Of a stretch of DNA of 64,000 nucleotides, positions 21,664 to 34,005 are shown one piece after another (position 1 is the stretch's first letter; each line of letters opens with the position of its first letter). The stretch spans positions 33,657,371 through 33,721,370 of the forward strand of contig OY747707.1 of the NCBI GenBank assembly GCA_963556495.2, in the 5' to 3' direction. This stretch comes from Valencia hispanica. Taxonomy: Eukaryota > Chordata > Actinopteri > Cyprinodontiformes > Valenciidae. Below the pieces are notes generated by a model that saw only the letters and a list, made by a program, of their open reading frames with translations, had not been told where the DNA came from and ran no database searches. The translations under genes and the position numbers were made by a program.

Positions 21664-22475
21664 GCAACTGTTAATCTACTAAATCTATTTTAATCTATTA
21701 AAAACATCCTGTTCTGAGGTTAATGTATAACCTGAGTAGTCATAGTTTCAGATTTCCTCCAACATGTGGTAAAATGCATGTGTAACTATACCTGCAGCTT
21801 TATAAACATTTACTTTACAGTGAATCCTTTGAAGGATCTGCAACACTGAGAGCAAGTACTCTGTTGTATTGTAACCATTTTATGAATATTGATCTTTGCT
21901 AGACGCAGTTTGAAGTTACCCTTCCACCAATGTCAATACATCAGTGGACAGAAAATGTCACATGCAGATAATCCGATGAGTACCTATTTGCTGCACACAG
22001 AGGCAACCAGGCTTTAATGCTGATGTTGACCTGATTATGTCTATGATTTGAAATATGAAAAAGACACAGGCCAAGACAAACATTAAACAAATTCCCATTA
22101 CGTCACTGATGCTGTTTCTTGTTATCTCAACCATGCTTTAAATATTGACCTAAAGTTTGGATTTAGCTTTAACATTTGAGTTTAAGTATTTACTTTGTGT
22201 GATAAGGTGTTCTATTAAACACATTAATCAAATATACTTTAAGAAATGTTTTCTTGCTTGAAAAGGCTCTGGTGGATTAAGATTATTTATTGAGATATTC
22301 CAAACACAGACACTTAAAATTGGTTAACTGTTGAACCTTCGTAATTTACCGTAAAAACAACTTTTATGGTACAGGTTTTGCAGGTTCAGGTTGATAGATA
22401 AATAAATAGCACACATATAAGAAATATTACTTTTATTAGGCTGAAACACAATTTTGGACAAATGTGTAAAATGTC
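21664..22475. other. AT-rich intergenic sequence, no feature recognised
   Basis: No coding or repeat signature was seen. Confidence 0.5.
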
Positions 22476-22484
22476 TGTATTGAA

Positions 22485-22845
22485 GGCTGCACAGCGGCGC
22501 AGTTGGTAGAACTGTTGCCTTGCAGCAAGAAGGTCCTGGGTTCGTATCCTTCTGCATGGAGTTTGCATGTTCTCCCTGTGCATGCGTGGGTTCTCTCCGG
22601 GTACTCCGCTTCCTCCCACAGTCCAAAAACATGACTGTTGGGTGAATTGGTTTCTCTAAATTGCCGTTAAGTATGAGTGTGTGCGTATATGGTTGTTTCT
22701 CTTGTATTGCCCTGTGATGGACTGGGGACATGTCCAGGTTATACTTTGTTTCTTGCCCCAGGACTGCTGGAGATAGGCACCAACTCCCCCCCACAACCCT
22801 GCATAGGATGGACGGGTAAAGAAAAGGGATGGATGGATGGATGTT
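22485..22845 (+). mobile_element. SINE/RTE-like dispersed repeat, longest copy in the window
   Basis: It is flanked by the 9-bp duplication TGTATTGAA (22476-22484 and 22846-22854). The head GCTGCACAGCGGCGCAGTTG and GGTCCTGGGTTCG resemble A and B boxes of a tRNA-like promoter. The body contains CCTCCCACAGTCCAAAAACA, GCCCTGTGATGGACTGGGG and CTGCTGGAGATAGGCACCA. The tail is ATGG repeats. Shorter copies in the window all share the 3' part and lack various amounts of 5' sequence, as expected for retrotransposition. Confidence 0.8.
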
Positions 22846-22924
22846 TGTATTGAAATCTTTAATTGGGTTAAATAATTGGATTACCGTAAATATGTGAAAT
22901 AATAAGAACATTTCACAAAAAGAT

Positions 22925-22944
22925 AAAAAAAAAAAAAAAAAAAA
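22925..22944. repeat. Poly(A) run
   Basis: Twenty A residues, with no clear element attached. Confidence 0.9.
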
Positions 22945-23427
22945 GAAACTTAAACATGTCTTGTTTTAAATGTTTGGAATCCCAATTCTCAAAAGTAATA
23001 CATATAAAAGCTTGTAAGTTTTGTTTCAGTTGTACAGTAACATGCAAGAGTGGAAAGAGTTGCAAGCTGCCACAACCAAACTGCCAGAACCAGTAAAGGG
23101 TAAGCCACATTATCCAATTTGTCTTTGATTGCTCTGTCGGGGTTTTTGTTAATTAATTCATCTCAGAAAAGCAGTAATTTACATTCATTTCCACCTGGTT
23201 CAAAGCTCATACATTCTGATTTTAGGTTTGGCTGCATTAAAGCTGGTCAGTTCCTCTTCCTGTGTACATGATAGGAAACCTGAACATTTTCATGAGCTTT
23301 TCTGGTTCAGAACTATTAAGATGTCATCATAGAAACACATAAAGCACATGGATTTAATGTTGTGGCTCTATGACTGTACTACACTAGTGATCGTGGAATA
23401 CAAACAGTAGAAAATGACATCCAGATT

Positions 23428-24700
23428 AGAGATGGGACCGATCCGATCAAATATCGGCATCAACTCTGATTCTTTTGTCATTCTAAATAGAGAAAAACAA
23501 ATTCTGGACTGCAGCACTAAATTGTAAGCAGAAACTTATTTGATTGTGAAATACCTCTTGCGTTAGTGTACTTGAAGTATTCTATTCCTTTTATCTTTAC
23601 GGCATGTTCATGTTTTTCTTAGAGCACAGCGTGATCAACTGCATCAAATGCAGCACTGAGATCCAACAGGACAAGTACGGACTTACAATTAGCTGGGGAA
23701 GCATATTTTTTTCAAACCAAATGAGCCAAATAAAATAGAGAATATTAAAGTGTGTTTGTCATCAAAAGTTTCACATGCCATGTGTAAAATCAGATTGAAG
23801 TGACGTTTTAGGGCCAAACATGTTGTTGAGAGAAAAATAACTATTTCATGATTTGTTGACCATGAGTGGAATGCTCCAATGTTTTTACCATTTAACTATT
23901 TTGCTGTATTGTTCAGTCAAAACCTCATAAGTAACACACAGACAGATTGTGTGGAGAAAAGTGAGACTTGTACAACCACTACATGGCTAAATAATCTAAA
24001 TAAAAGGTTGGTGACAGTTGTTTGGAGAAATAGGAAATGACGCAATGAGGATCAAACTAATAATGGTGGTCGGACCCAGAGCCAAAATTGCAAACATTTG
24101 CAGCATTATTTCTCCTGATTTCCTGCTTCTCTGTTGATAAATTAAGATATAAATCCTCACTTTATGAACTCAAGCTTCAGCTTGAGATTTTGCCATAACT
24201 GCTTTTGTCTCAGTGGCCTGATGACAGAATTCAATCTTCCAAACACAACCTCAATAGTCTTTGGTAACTTTTGGTGACATTCTTGGCTGCCAAACTGCTC
24301 ACTTTATTTCTTTCACATGCATTTCCACATTGTACATATCTATAAATCTCACATAACCAATGTGAGTTACTAACGTTAACACAGTTGAACAGAAAATTAT
24401 GATTTATTCCCTTTAAACAACATTTATGTTCTGAAGTCTGTTGCGCAGGTGACAAAGAGTCTGAATGTAGGCATTAGAGAATCCTTCTGGGACTCATTTT
24501 CTAATAATTATTCCTAAGTATCACATCTGTAAATATAAATATGGTTAGAAATTGCAGCAGCTGAGAGTGAATGTGTAGTTGCTTCTACAGCACCTTGCAT
24601 TAATACTTCAGGTAAAAGCATTTAGGAATAAACTGGTATCAGCACCTATTTAAATGTAGATTTTAGGATCGGATCACTGCACCTTCAATTTGGATCACTT
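23428..24700. repeat. Possible DNA transposon with GATCCGATC inner ends
   Basis: GGGACCGATCCGATCAAATA near 23435 and the inverted GATCGGATC near 24668 could be ends of a known type of fish repeat. Between them, 23622-23690 carries a phrase (ATGCAGCACTGAGATCCAAC) also typical of fish repeats. Boundaries and target duplications were not found. Confidence 0.3.
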
Positions 24701-26264
24701 GTTCCTTATCGACACCACTGCACAGCCTGTTTGATCCTTTTCTGTGTTCTTTTAATAAAGCATTGTCATGTTTGATCACCCTGGGTTGCAGCTTGAAAGG
24801 TTGTAACATCACATTTTTAGATGTGTCTTTTAGAAGGATAACAGTTGTGAGAGCGTAAAAAATATGTGAACAGCTGAGTTTTAGTGGCCAGATGCTGTTG
24901 GATAAATTCTGTGTCAGGAATTTTTTTGGTTGTTAGATTCAAGTCACTACAAGTCAATTTTTTCGATACTTCTCTTTTCGTGTTACAATCATGGTCCCTG
25001 GAGCCTGTCTGTGAGTCTATCTACCCTAAGACCCTCCAGGAGCACTATGCACATAACACATGGCATGTCCCGGGCACAGAGTAGTTTTTTTTTAACAACA
25101 CTAGCTCTGCTAAGAAGAAGCTGTATTTTCATTATTTTCCATTGAAGTTGCATTGCTTTGTTCCCCATAGTTTCTTGCTCTTTTAGAGCCATGTAACCCT
25201 CCACAATAGGTTATGCAAAGCTTACATCATGCAGACATCAATGTGTTTAGGCCTGAGGGAAATTGCTGTGGTACAGGCAGCAGGAAGACGACCACCGGCA
25301 CAGAGATTACCACAGGAAACACTCTTCTTCCCAGTGCAGCTGCAAAAATAGCAGCATTTAAAACATTTAAACTTCACCAGACGACATTCCCTACAGCTTC
25401 ATTAAATCTTTATCTACTGGGTCTCCTTTATGATGCGTAGAGTCCTGCTTTGTATTTGTACGCGAACCACTTAGGAGAAGTAGAAACAGAAAGTTTGCTT
25501 TCTCTATTCTCCGTTTTCTGTCATCCATCTGAACTGCACTGTAATTTACAGACGCTCACTGTCGAGACTGTTATGTGTAATTACAGGAGAAATGGTGGAT
25601 GGAAATGGTTTTTGCTTTAACTGATGCATGCACACAAACACAACGTCCTGTGCCCCCAGCACAAGCAATTTATCAGGATTTTGACTCCCACAGAAACACA
25701 CTGCTGCTTATTTGAGCACAAACAGCAGCAGTGTAGGCAGAGTGTTGTACAGATTAAATATTTTCTCTTTGTGTACACAATGTGTGCCTTGAATACCTCG
25801 TCTTACTGATTTGCTGTTTATTAACTCAGTTACCTTGAGGTGTTCCATAAGCTTTTCTCTTTATATTTACCTTTGCTTTTCAGTTTTTGTACTTCGTATC
25901 TTTTTAAAATTTGTAATGAAAAATTGCAAGCAAAATAACCACCTTGAATTCAGTTTTTGTGAATTCATACCAGAGAGCGTTTCTTTCTTAATTCTGGCTG
26001 GCCTGTCTCACTCTTAGCCTTTTTTGTGCACTAATCTGATATGTGAATTTTTAATTAACATTATATACAACAAAAACAAACATAAAATACTTTATGTGAA
26101 TATATGCCTTTGGTTGACAGTTTATTGTAGCTTTTCACAGCCATGAAATCCGGCAAACACCGGCATCGCATGACTCGCCAGACAACGTATTTAATGGTGG
26201 CCATTCAGTTGGGTTAAGTGTATTTATTCACATGGCACAAATTGACAAGAAATGCCCTTTATCA
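24701..26264. other. Intergenic sequence, no feature recognised
   Basis: Only short open frames without domains occur here. Confidence 0.5.
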
Positions 26265-26410
26265 TCCAAGCATTTTCTAAACCCAATGTTCCTTGCTGGG
26301 CCTCAGGGGGACGGGGGTGTTCATCGTAGGGCAACATCGAGACTGGGAACCATACACACACACCTAAGAACAATTTGGAGAGACTAATTAGCCTAACAAT
26401 CATTTAAGTC
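26265..26410 (-). repeat. SINE/RTE-like repeat, diverged copy
   Basis: CTTGCTGGGCCTCAGGGGGA, TAGGGCAACATCGAGACTGG and CACCTAAGAACAATTTGGAG match the complement of the body of the repeat at 22485-22845. Heavily mutated and lacking a clear tail. Confidence 0.55.
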
Positions 26411-26834
26411 CAGTTACATGAAGTCTGATAAGATGCAAAAGCACTTAGCCAGGGATGCTTTCTACAGAAAAAAAAAACGAAGAGTAGAAGAGGTCAATAG
26501 AAATAGCTTTATCAAGGACTCCAACCATAAAAGACACACAACATGGAAGCACCAGGACAGCCACACTCTTGTTGTGACTCCATAAATATGGTTTTGGCTA
26601 TGAATAATTATAAAAAAATTGCTTAGGGCAATTATTAATAAGATTATTAATTTTATGTCAAAATTACCAAGTTTGGGGCAACATCCTGGGATCCAGAAAA
26701 TTAATAATAATAGCCAAATAGTTCAGTCTCAATTAATATTTATGATTACCTGCCTGATAAGGCTGAGATAATGAAACAATAGATGAAGGAACACGTTCTT
26801 GTTGTTCTTTGAACAGCAAGTTACTACATATGTA

Positions 26835-27705
26835 CCGTAATTTTCGGACTATTAAGCGCACCCGAATATAAGGCGCACCAGCTAAATTTTAAAAGAAAAT
26901 GCATTTTGTAGATAAATAAAGCGCACCTGAATACAAGCTGCAGGTTTTAATGCGATACTCCACATAGAAAGTTTGTACATGGAAGATTTTTTTATTACCT
27001 CTCCCAGGATGTAATGTTTTCATGCCCGTCTGTCTGTCTGTTAGCAACACAACTCAAAAAGTTCTGGACGGATTTCGATGAAATTTTCAGGAAATGTCCG
27101 CAATGGGTCCAGGAACAACTGCTTAAATTGTGGGGTTGGTCTGACATGAAGCGAGTACTTACCAACCGGCCAGCGTTGCTAACCTCCCCTCCTATCCCAT
27201 GTCAGAGAGCTGAGAGCGGCCACCCTCGCACAGCAGCCCCGAATCTCCACTCTCTGCTGGAAGAGCACAGCCATGCGTCTCATTAACAGACATTTTATCG
27301 GAAAAGTACCGAAAGTTAGAATTAGATCACAACATGGGGATGGGGGGGATGAATGGCGGATGATTATGCGTGGCACTCTGAGCGCTTTTCTAGTTTTAAT
27401 TTAAGACGTGCTTTTTTTTCAAACTTTGCCTGAAAATCAGCTGTACGGGTTCAACACAACACGACAGTAACATACCTGGTTAGAAAATAAAACATACTTT
27501 AGCCTACCAGAAAAGTCATTAGTCGCTATCTTCATCTTCCTCATTGAAGCAACTGAACTCGTTTTCTTCTTTAGTATCTCTATGTCCTCTGAAAGCTTTT
27601 GTCAACTTTTTATACTGACTCAGTTCTTCCCACGGTCTCCTCCAACGTCTCACCATAGATTCATCGATGTCAAGCGTACATGCAATAGCTCTATTTCGTA
27701 ACCCG
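26835..27705 (-). mobile_element. Pogo-like DNA transposon relic
   Basis: The left end reads CCGTAATTTTCGGACTAT directly after a TA, the target expected for pogo elements. It continues with repeated GCGCACC and GAATA motifs (26860-26940), a terminal sequence widespread in vertebrate genomes. A transposase N-terminal fragment lies on the minus strand at its right side. The right terminal repeat is missing. It stops where piggyBac-like sequence begins near 27706. A second repeat type (26995-27170) sits inside it. Confidence 0.6.
26995..27170 (+). repeat. Short dispersed repeat, copy 2
   Basis: CCTCTCCCAGGATGTAATGT, CTGTCTGTCTGTTAGCAACA and CGGATTTCGATGAAATTTTC match the same repeat family as 12478-12605, here retaining more of the body. 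Confidence 0.55.
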
Positions 27706-27725
27706 TTTGACCCCACTGGCAACAA
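27519..27725 (-). pseudogene. Pogo-like transposase N-terminal fragment (Brinker-type DNA-binding domain)
   Basis: The readable part, RNRAIACTLDIDESMVRRWR followed by RPWEELSQYKKLTKAFRGHR, matches the helix-turn-helix found at the N terminus of many pogo-type transposases (NRAAAREFxVDExxVRxWRxQ, then KKxKKxFRG). The start of the domain is replaced by unrelated sequence upstream of about 27705, and the frame ends in an acidic tail (EENEFSCFNEEDEDSD). The DDE catalytic domain is absent. This is a fragment of a dead element, not a host gene. Confidence 0.6.
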
Positions 27726-27964
27726 TTGTTACCAAAATGTATCACTGTCATTTTCGACTCAACTTTTTCCACTTATATGCTAGTAGACAACTTAGACAAA
27801 CTTTTTGATTTGAAAAAAAATTGTTTCCAAGTGCTTTCTATTGCATGACATCATCTGCTTCCTGCTCCTTCCGGCTGAAGACATGGCGGATGCAAATCTT
27901 CCTGGAAAGAGGTAATTTTCATAAATTTCTCATGATTTTTCCCCAAAACATATTTATAATTATT

Positions 27965-27996
27965 TAATCATTCAAGTCTCTAGACTTGAATGATTA
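27965..27996. repeat. Perfect 15-bp inverted repeat with 2-nt centre
   Basis: The arms TAATCATTCAAGTCT and AGACTTGAATGATTA are exact complements separated by CT. It lies inside the piggyBac-like element. Confidence 0.95.
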
Positions 27997-28436
27997 TCTA
28001 ACCCTCCCCCCAAAAATTGTACCTAGGATACATTTTTTTATTTCTTCATGGGCTTATTTCTGTTAGTGGCAACAAAAGTGATCAGTAGGCACAAAGCGTG
28101 TCGCTAACTAAAGGAAAACACTGTCTTCAGGATTGCTCCTAATTTACTTATTTAAAATTGTAGAATGATGTACAATGGCTCATTTTTGTCTAGTCTAGTC
28201 TTTAGTTTAGATTATATTGATGATTCATCAACAGTATCATATGCAAACAAAAACATGGCACATTCACGCATCTATCATGCTTGTTTTGTCATTGATTTAG
28301 GTCCTGGAAAAGCAGGTAGATGGATCTCCTCTCTTTCCAGAGGCTGGTAGCCCAGACCCTCCTCCAGCGCCATGGAACAAAGTGAAGTAGGCAAGCCAGA
28401 TGATCTTCAATGGCGGTGGCGATAACTGATGCCACC

Positions 28437-28583
28437 AGGTTTGATAGTTTGAACCACTGGCCCTGCAACACTGGTAGCAGCTACAGGCGATGCAAGAACT
28501 GTGGGGGATGCACACCATTTGCGTGTGAAAAGTGTGATGTGCCACTACATGTGGAGTGCTTCAAGAAGTACCACACTGAGTAG
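28437..28583 (+). pseudogene. piggyBac transposase C-terminal zinc-binding domain remnant
   Basis: The frame reads RFDSLNHWP and then a dense Cys/His pattern: CKNCGGC, CEKCDVPLHVEC and FKKYH, ending in a stop at 28581-28583. This order (C-x2-C, later C-x2-C, H, C, H) and the closing CF..YHT are the signature of the cysteine-rich tail of piggyBac transposases, which binds the subterminal repeats. Upstream, 28284-28436 is coding-like (VDGSPLFPEAGSPDPPPAPW) but contains stops. The aspartate-bearing catalytic core is absent. A host-domesticated exon is possible but nothing supports expression. Confidence 0.6.
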
Positions 28584-28925
28584 AACATGCATAACAGATG
28601 ATGGAATGTATGGGAAGAAATATTTTATATACATATATATGTTTTTAGAGGTTCTAAGAAAAAAAATGTTTGAGCTTTTGAGTATAAAAAATTTGAGAAT
28701 AAAGAAACCAGTTCAAATTGTTTCTTGTTTTGAATTTTATACATGGGGAACCCGAAGGCTCTACCTTTCTGTTACTATTTATTATGACTATATTATGATT
28801 TTGTTATGACTATATTATTATTATTTCTCTATTATTATTAAATGACATTTGACCTACTGACAAGCTGTGTGACTACTGGCAACAACTGGTAAAGGTAGCT
28901 CCCTTTACCCTGAACCTTTAAGTGG

Positions 28926-30489
28926 TTTTAAAAGTTAACAGGGTGTCAGATTCACATTACTTTATCTTTTTTAATATTTTTTTCCTCAGGATTTAGGAAG
29001 TGCATTTAAAGTCAGGGCAGGAAATCTAATCTGATCCCTTCTTTATTGTGATGGTGGCCTGAAAATAGGCTTGCTACAAACCATTACAGTTCAACTGGCC
29101 GGATACTCTGTGTACCTATAGTTGTATTTGACGAGTAGCTTGTTACTATTCTGCCTTTATGGGATTAACATGTCTTCCTTAGATGCTAGAACTTTTGTAA
29201 TTCTGAGCAGCTTAGAGATCAGTTAATCAACAAACTGATCCATCAACACATCCTCTGAACTGACCCAAGTACCAAAGTTTTCCAAATGCTTAAAAACTAT
29301 AAATATCAGTGGGCATCCCACTAAAACTAGTATGCATATATTGCAAGGCCAGATACTGTTTATAGATCACTTTTACTGATAGATTATGGTATTTCTATTA
29401 TTCCATGTACAATATAAGCAAAAGTATTTGCTACCATACAGATTTCTTCTGCTTAAGCTTTTGTCTTCAAGCAAATTTTAATTTTTCGAGAATAATTACC
29501 TGAGTAAACAGGAGCAGCAGTTTTCAAATGATAAAGGCAAAACAGTTATCCAATCTGAACTGGTCCTATTTAAAAAAGTGAAAGCATACTGAAATGTCAC
29601 TTCTTGATGCATTGTTGCCAACAGGACACTTCGTATGCTCCATACATCCAGCACCAAAAGCCCATCCAGGCCTCTGAGATTTGTTTGAATTTTCTTTTTA
29701 TCTGTGAGGTATACAGAATAATCAGATGACTTTTTAGAATGTCTCTGCCCATACTTAGGACTGTGCAGCAGTCTGCCGTTTGATAAGACTGATTAACATT
29801 CAAGAGGAATCCTCACAGTCAAGTACTCCCAATGTTATGCTTTTAACTCGTTCCCCACAGCAGAGCAGAGAGATAGAAAATGAGGACGGACTGGAAAAAG
29901 AGGCAGAAACATACAGATTTGTGTGGGAAGAGAAAAATGTATCTGGACAAATGCCTTGTGTTTAATTCCTGTCATGATTCTTGGATAATAACCCAACTAT
30001 CCAGCCCCCAACAAGCTTTTAAATGCTTGCACCATCCCACTCCCACTGGACTTCAGTGGCTGGAAGTGTGTTGCTGCATTCAAGCTCTCGCATTGTCCCA
30101 CCACTGGCTGGTTGCTGATAGTTGGATGTGACTTTCCCCCTCTTCTTCAGCAGAGCTTAGAAACACCACGCTGCATTCCCTGAGTGTGTGGAATGACAAG
30201 CAATCATTCAGTGCATAGCCTCCATACTAATGGGAGGGTGAAGTCAGGGAGTGTAAAGCTGTACCTGAGTGTTGAGTCGGCACTGATCCCCTGGCCACAG
30301 GGCCATGATTGGGCCTGATTGCTGTGTGATTTGAGGATCCTCAGGCTCACGGCTCATCAATATCTCTCACAGCACAGCTCTGTAACACCGCACTGCAGCA
30401 GGATGCAGGGATCACCCATGTGAAAAAAATATCAAAGGAATAAAACACACAAAGCTAGCTGTGTATTTGCCACAGAAAACATGAACAAG
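28926..30489. other. Intergenic sequence, no feature recognised
   Basis: No coding or repeat signature beyond short AT-rich runs. Confidence 0.5.
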
Positions 30490-31080
30490 CTATGGTCCTA
30501 AAACATTTTCATATTTTGTCACATTACCACCACAAACTTCAATGTTTTTTCATTGGGTTTTTATGTGATTGATCAACACAATTTACTGCAGTAGTAATTG
30601 TAAAGCATGAGTATTTAGCCCCTGCAATTTTGCTGCAGTTACAGCAGCAGGTTTGATTGGTTTTCTTCACTGGCTTTGCAGATCTAGACACTGAAATTCC
30701 TCCATGGCATAATGCTGCCACCATCCTGTCTTACCATGGGGAAGATGCGTTTAGGGTAATGTGCTACGTTAGTTTTCCACCACACATAGCCTTTGCATGT
30801 TAACTCCAAAAAGATTATCTTCGATCTAATCAGGCGGAAGCACCTTCTTCCACATGTTTGCCCTGTCCCCTACAAGTCTTCCTGCAAACCTTAGATGACA
30901 CTTCTTATGGGTCTCCATCCAGAATGGCTTTCATATAGATTATACAGCTAAAAGTTGTTGAATCAACACAATCTCTCACCTGAGCTGTGGATCTCTGCAC
31001 CTCCTCTTGAGTTACCATGGATCTCTTGGCTGCTTTTATAAAGCTTTTCTTGCCTGCCATTTAAGATGTCCAAAGTTTGG
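30490..31080 (-). mobile_element. Decayed Tc1-like transposon with internal deletion
   Basis: The left part (CATATTTTGTCACATTACCA) matches the terminal repeat of the copy A/B family. The + strand blocks TAGTTTTCCACCACACATAG, CACCTTCTTCCACATGTTTG and CACCTGAGCTGTGGATCTCT match complements of the transposase gene. The catalytic part between about 30690 and 30715 is deleted. A diverged member or sister family of copies A and B. Confidence 0.82.
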
Positions 31081-33259
31081 CATATTGTTTTTCACTTTTG
31101 CAAGGCAATTTACATTATTCATGGTTTTGCTGGAAATTCAGAATACTTGGTGGTTTTCACATTTTCTGCTTTGACACATATTTCCCATATGTTGCAGGTA
31201 ACTGCTGTAAGGACATGCTGTAGTAGTGTGTTCTTGTGTATGCTAATCTCCTGGGATTTATTAAAGGGGCTGACAGGACTGTCCAAGACACCAGGATTAT
31301 AAAAGAAAAACCAGAGCTGGAGCAGAGCAGAGCAGAATGCAACCATACATGAGGTAGACAGATCTTATCCTCCCCTGAGTCTGCCTTCATCCTGTTTTCA
31401 GGCTCAACTCATCTTCTTTCTTTTCTTTTTTTCCCCTCCCAAACCCACTGAACTGGTAGCAGACAGGATGGGACTCCCAGCTTATTAAACTCTAAAGTAC
31501 AGAAGAGGAATTTTTCATGTGTAAAAGATTTGCATAAGAAGATTTCACTCCATCCTGCCCTCATTTCTGCATGCAGTACACGTCAAATCTTCTTTAAAAT
31601 AGTCAGGCCTGCCACAGTCTTGTGCTAGTATCAGTAAGTATTATTTTTTCTTTTCCTCGTCCCTTCTTCCTTCTGATTAACTGAGAGGGCGTTTTCACAG
31701 CAGGCCGCTTTTGATGTGCTGGCTTTGATTAGAACGTGTTAAAAATACCAACTTCAGCCCTCTGTCTACTCCATCCTGCCTTCTGTCTCCGCTGTCTGTT
31801 CACCTCTCCCACTCCATCTACTTCTGTCGCCTGATTCTTTCTCCACATCGCTTCCCTTTGTCTCTGTCTCCCCGTGTGATTAAAGGTTTTGCTTCAGATG
31901 TATTATCATTTTCCTTCCTTCCCTGCTATGATTACATTTTTTTTCTTTTTCTTTTGCCATGCTTTATCTGTTTTGTGCCCGAAGCCCTGTGGTTGATTAT
32001 AGCTTTGCTCTCCGTGATTACAACCTCTTGTCCTGACGATGAGTGTTGTCTTCCTGGTGTCCTCTTTCTCCTACAGTTTCTGTGACCTTGGTGGAATAAC
32101 AAATCCAGAAACAGTGACTGGCTTTTAAAAATCCACAAGATTACCTGAAATATATATATATATATTTTTTTAGAATCTGTTGTTAAACTTGAAACAGGTA
32201 TACCCTCACTGAAAGACGTAGCTCTGAACATTTAATTGTTTGAATTAACACAGCTAATTGATATTATTGGGCAAGAGGTTTTTATTACAAGAAATCCGTG
32301 ATAGAATATTACCAATACTGATTATGTGGTTTACACATGTGGATGAGATAAGTTTTTAACAAAGCTGACATACTTCCTTTTTATTATGCATAATCTAATA
32401 AAAGCATGGTGGCATAAGTTATTAATTTACTATATGATGGCAACAGTTAGTCACTAACAATCCCTACTTTGTTAAATGAGCTCAATAATTGATAAACAGG
32501 CTCAAAACTGAAGTCACTGCATGTGTTTCCAGAGGAACAAACTTTGCATTTTTCTGATATAAATTCTCACTCTCCACCAGGAAATTTTCTCATTGCTTTT
32601 TCTGTATTGGTGTATACTTTACCAAGCAGTGAACAATGTGTTCAGACTTTCAACTACTGAGTTTGAACCATCTACCATCTACAACCATTAAGAGATGAAC
32701 TGAAAAATTAAGTTAAATTCTCAAATCTCAAAATGATTGTTAAAATCTTACATTTTCAGGCTCCTTAGGTGCTTGGTGACCTTGTGGATCCACTTGCTGC
32801 TGGTTTAGTAATCTGTGGAGCATCAAGTAAGGATTGTTAGGTGGCTTTATATATTACTCCTCTGGTACAATCAGCCTTCTTTCTTTAAAAGTGTCCAAAG
32901 TGTAGAGCTCTTGACCTGCAGAACAAAATGAGACCCGAATCGCTGTCAGTTATTCTTGGGAAGGTCTGTTATGAATGATCTCCACAGTTCTTAAATTTAA
33001 CAGTACTCTATTTTATTAATAAAGGTTTTGTTTTGCGTTGAAGCCTGTTATGAGTGTCTGCATTGTATTTGTATTTTAAACCTTGTGGAGTATTCTTTTT
33101 GTTCTTATGTAGCCAAACCCCTAACTTGGGAGGAGCATGGCAAATTAGCTTTAGGCTACGAATGCTGAAGTTTACGATATTTGTCAATGTATTAAACACC
33201 TGTCCCTATAAATAAATAAACCAATGGGAAAATATTTGATAGATCACAGAGAACAGCAG
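31081..33259. other. Intergenic sequence, no gene recognised
   Basis: Pyrimidine-rich patches near 31400 and 31750-31850 and a short TA run at 32150-32163. No domains were seen. Confidence 0.5.
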
Positions 33260-33930
33260 CAATAAAACGACAAAAATAGGATTTTTGAGACCCACACCTC
33301 CACCCAAGCGCTACCTGGAGAGCACCCAGGCAGCCACAGCCAACCACTGCTCCCGAGATAGATGGCTCCCACAGAGGTAAACACTGGAAGGTAGATTAAA
33401 ATAAACATAGGATAAATATGATAAAACTAAATAGGAAAACACTGATTAAATATAATCATGTAAAATGCAGAGCAATTAAACAGACTATAGTAAATAATAA
33501 TCAGTCAAAAGCTAGGCTAAAAAGGTGAGTCTTGAGCCTGCTCTTAAAAACATGAACGTTCTCTGCGGCCCTGAGGTTCTCCAGCAGCCTGTTCCAGAGG
33601 TGAGGGCCATAATAATGGAAAGACGCTTCGCTGTGAGTGTGTCCTGACTTTAGGGATGGCAAGGGGACAGCTTTCAGAGGAGCGCAGAGACTGCATAGGT
33701 TCATACTATATGGTAAAAGCAGTTCTGAAAGATAAGGCCCCAGACCATTAAGACACTTCATTAAAAGAACCTTAAAATCGATCATAAAACGTACGGGGAT
33801 CCAATGCAATGAATTTAAGATGGGTGTAATGTGCTCCCGCCTCCTAGTCTTCGTCAGGACACGTGCTGCTGAACTTTGTAGGGGTTGTAAACCTGAGATA
33901 CTCTTTTTGCCACACTGTTCCACTTAACTT
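33260..33930 (-). mobile_element. L2-clade LINE, 3' fragment
   Basis: It contains the C-terminal coding part (33923-33501) and about 240 bp of 3' sequence. The 5' end is cut near 33930 within the reverse transcriptase C-terminal region. Confidence 0.75.
33501..33923 (-). pseudogene. L2-type reverse transcriptase C-terminal fragment
   Basis: The 140-residue open frame carries LQSSAARVLTKTRRREHITP, LNSLHWIPVRFMIDFKVLL, GLGPYLSELL and, near the end, LWNRLLENLRAAENVHVFKSR followed by LKTHLFSLAF. These are the standard final blocks of fish L2/Maui LINEs. The polymerase core is missing, so it cannot function. The initial Met is internal. Relatively few changes suggest moderate age. Confidence 0.82.
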
Positions 33931-34005
33931 ACATGCTTATGCTTGTATGATCCAGGACTGGTTAATCATGTAGCACCATCATGACGTTTAGCTGCTCTCC
34001 GTTCA

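Larger units (their letters stand above)
27706..28925 (+). mobile_element. Non-autonomous piggyBac-like element (tentative limits)
   Basis: The left end reads CCCGTTTGACCCCACTGGCA and the right part near 28875 repeats ACTGGCAACAA. A start-like MADANLPGKR, followed by a GTAATT splice-like site, lies at 27884-27915. The C-terminal zinc-binding tail of a piggyBac transposase lies at 28437-28583. The central catalytic region is missing. TTAA target copies could not be confirmed (the left flank is GTAA). Confidence 0.5.
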
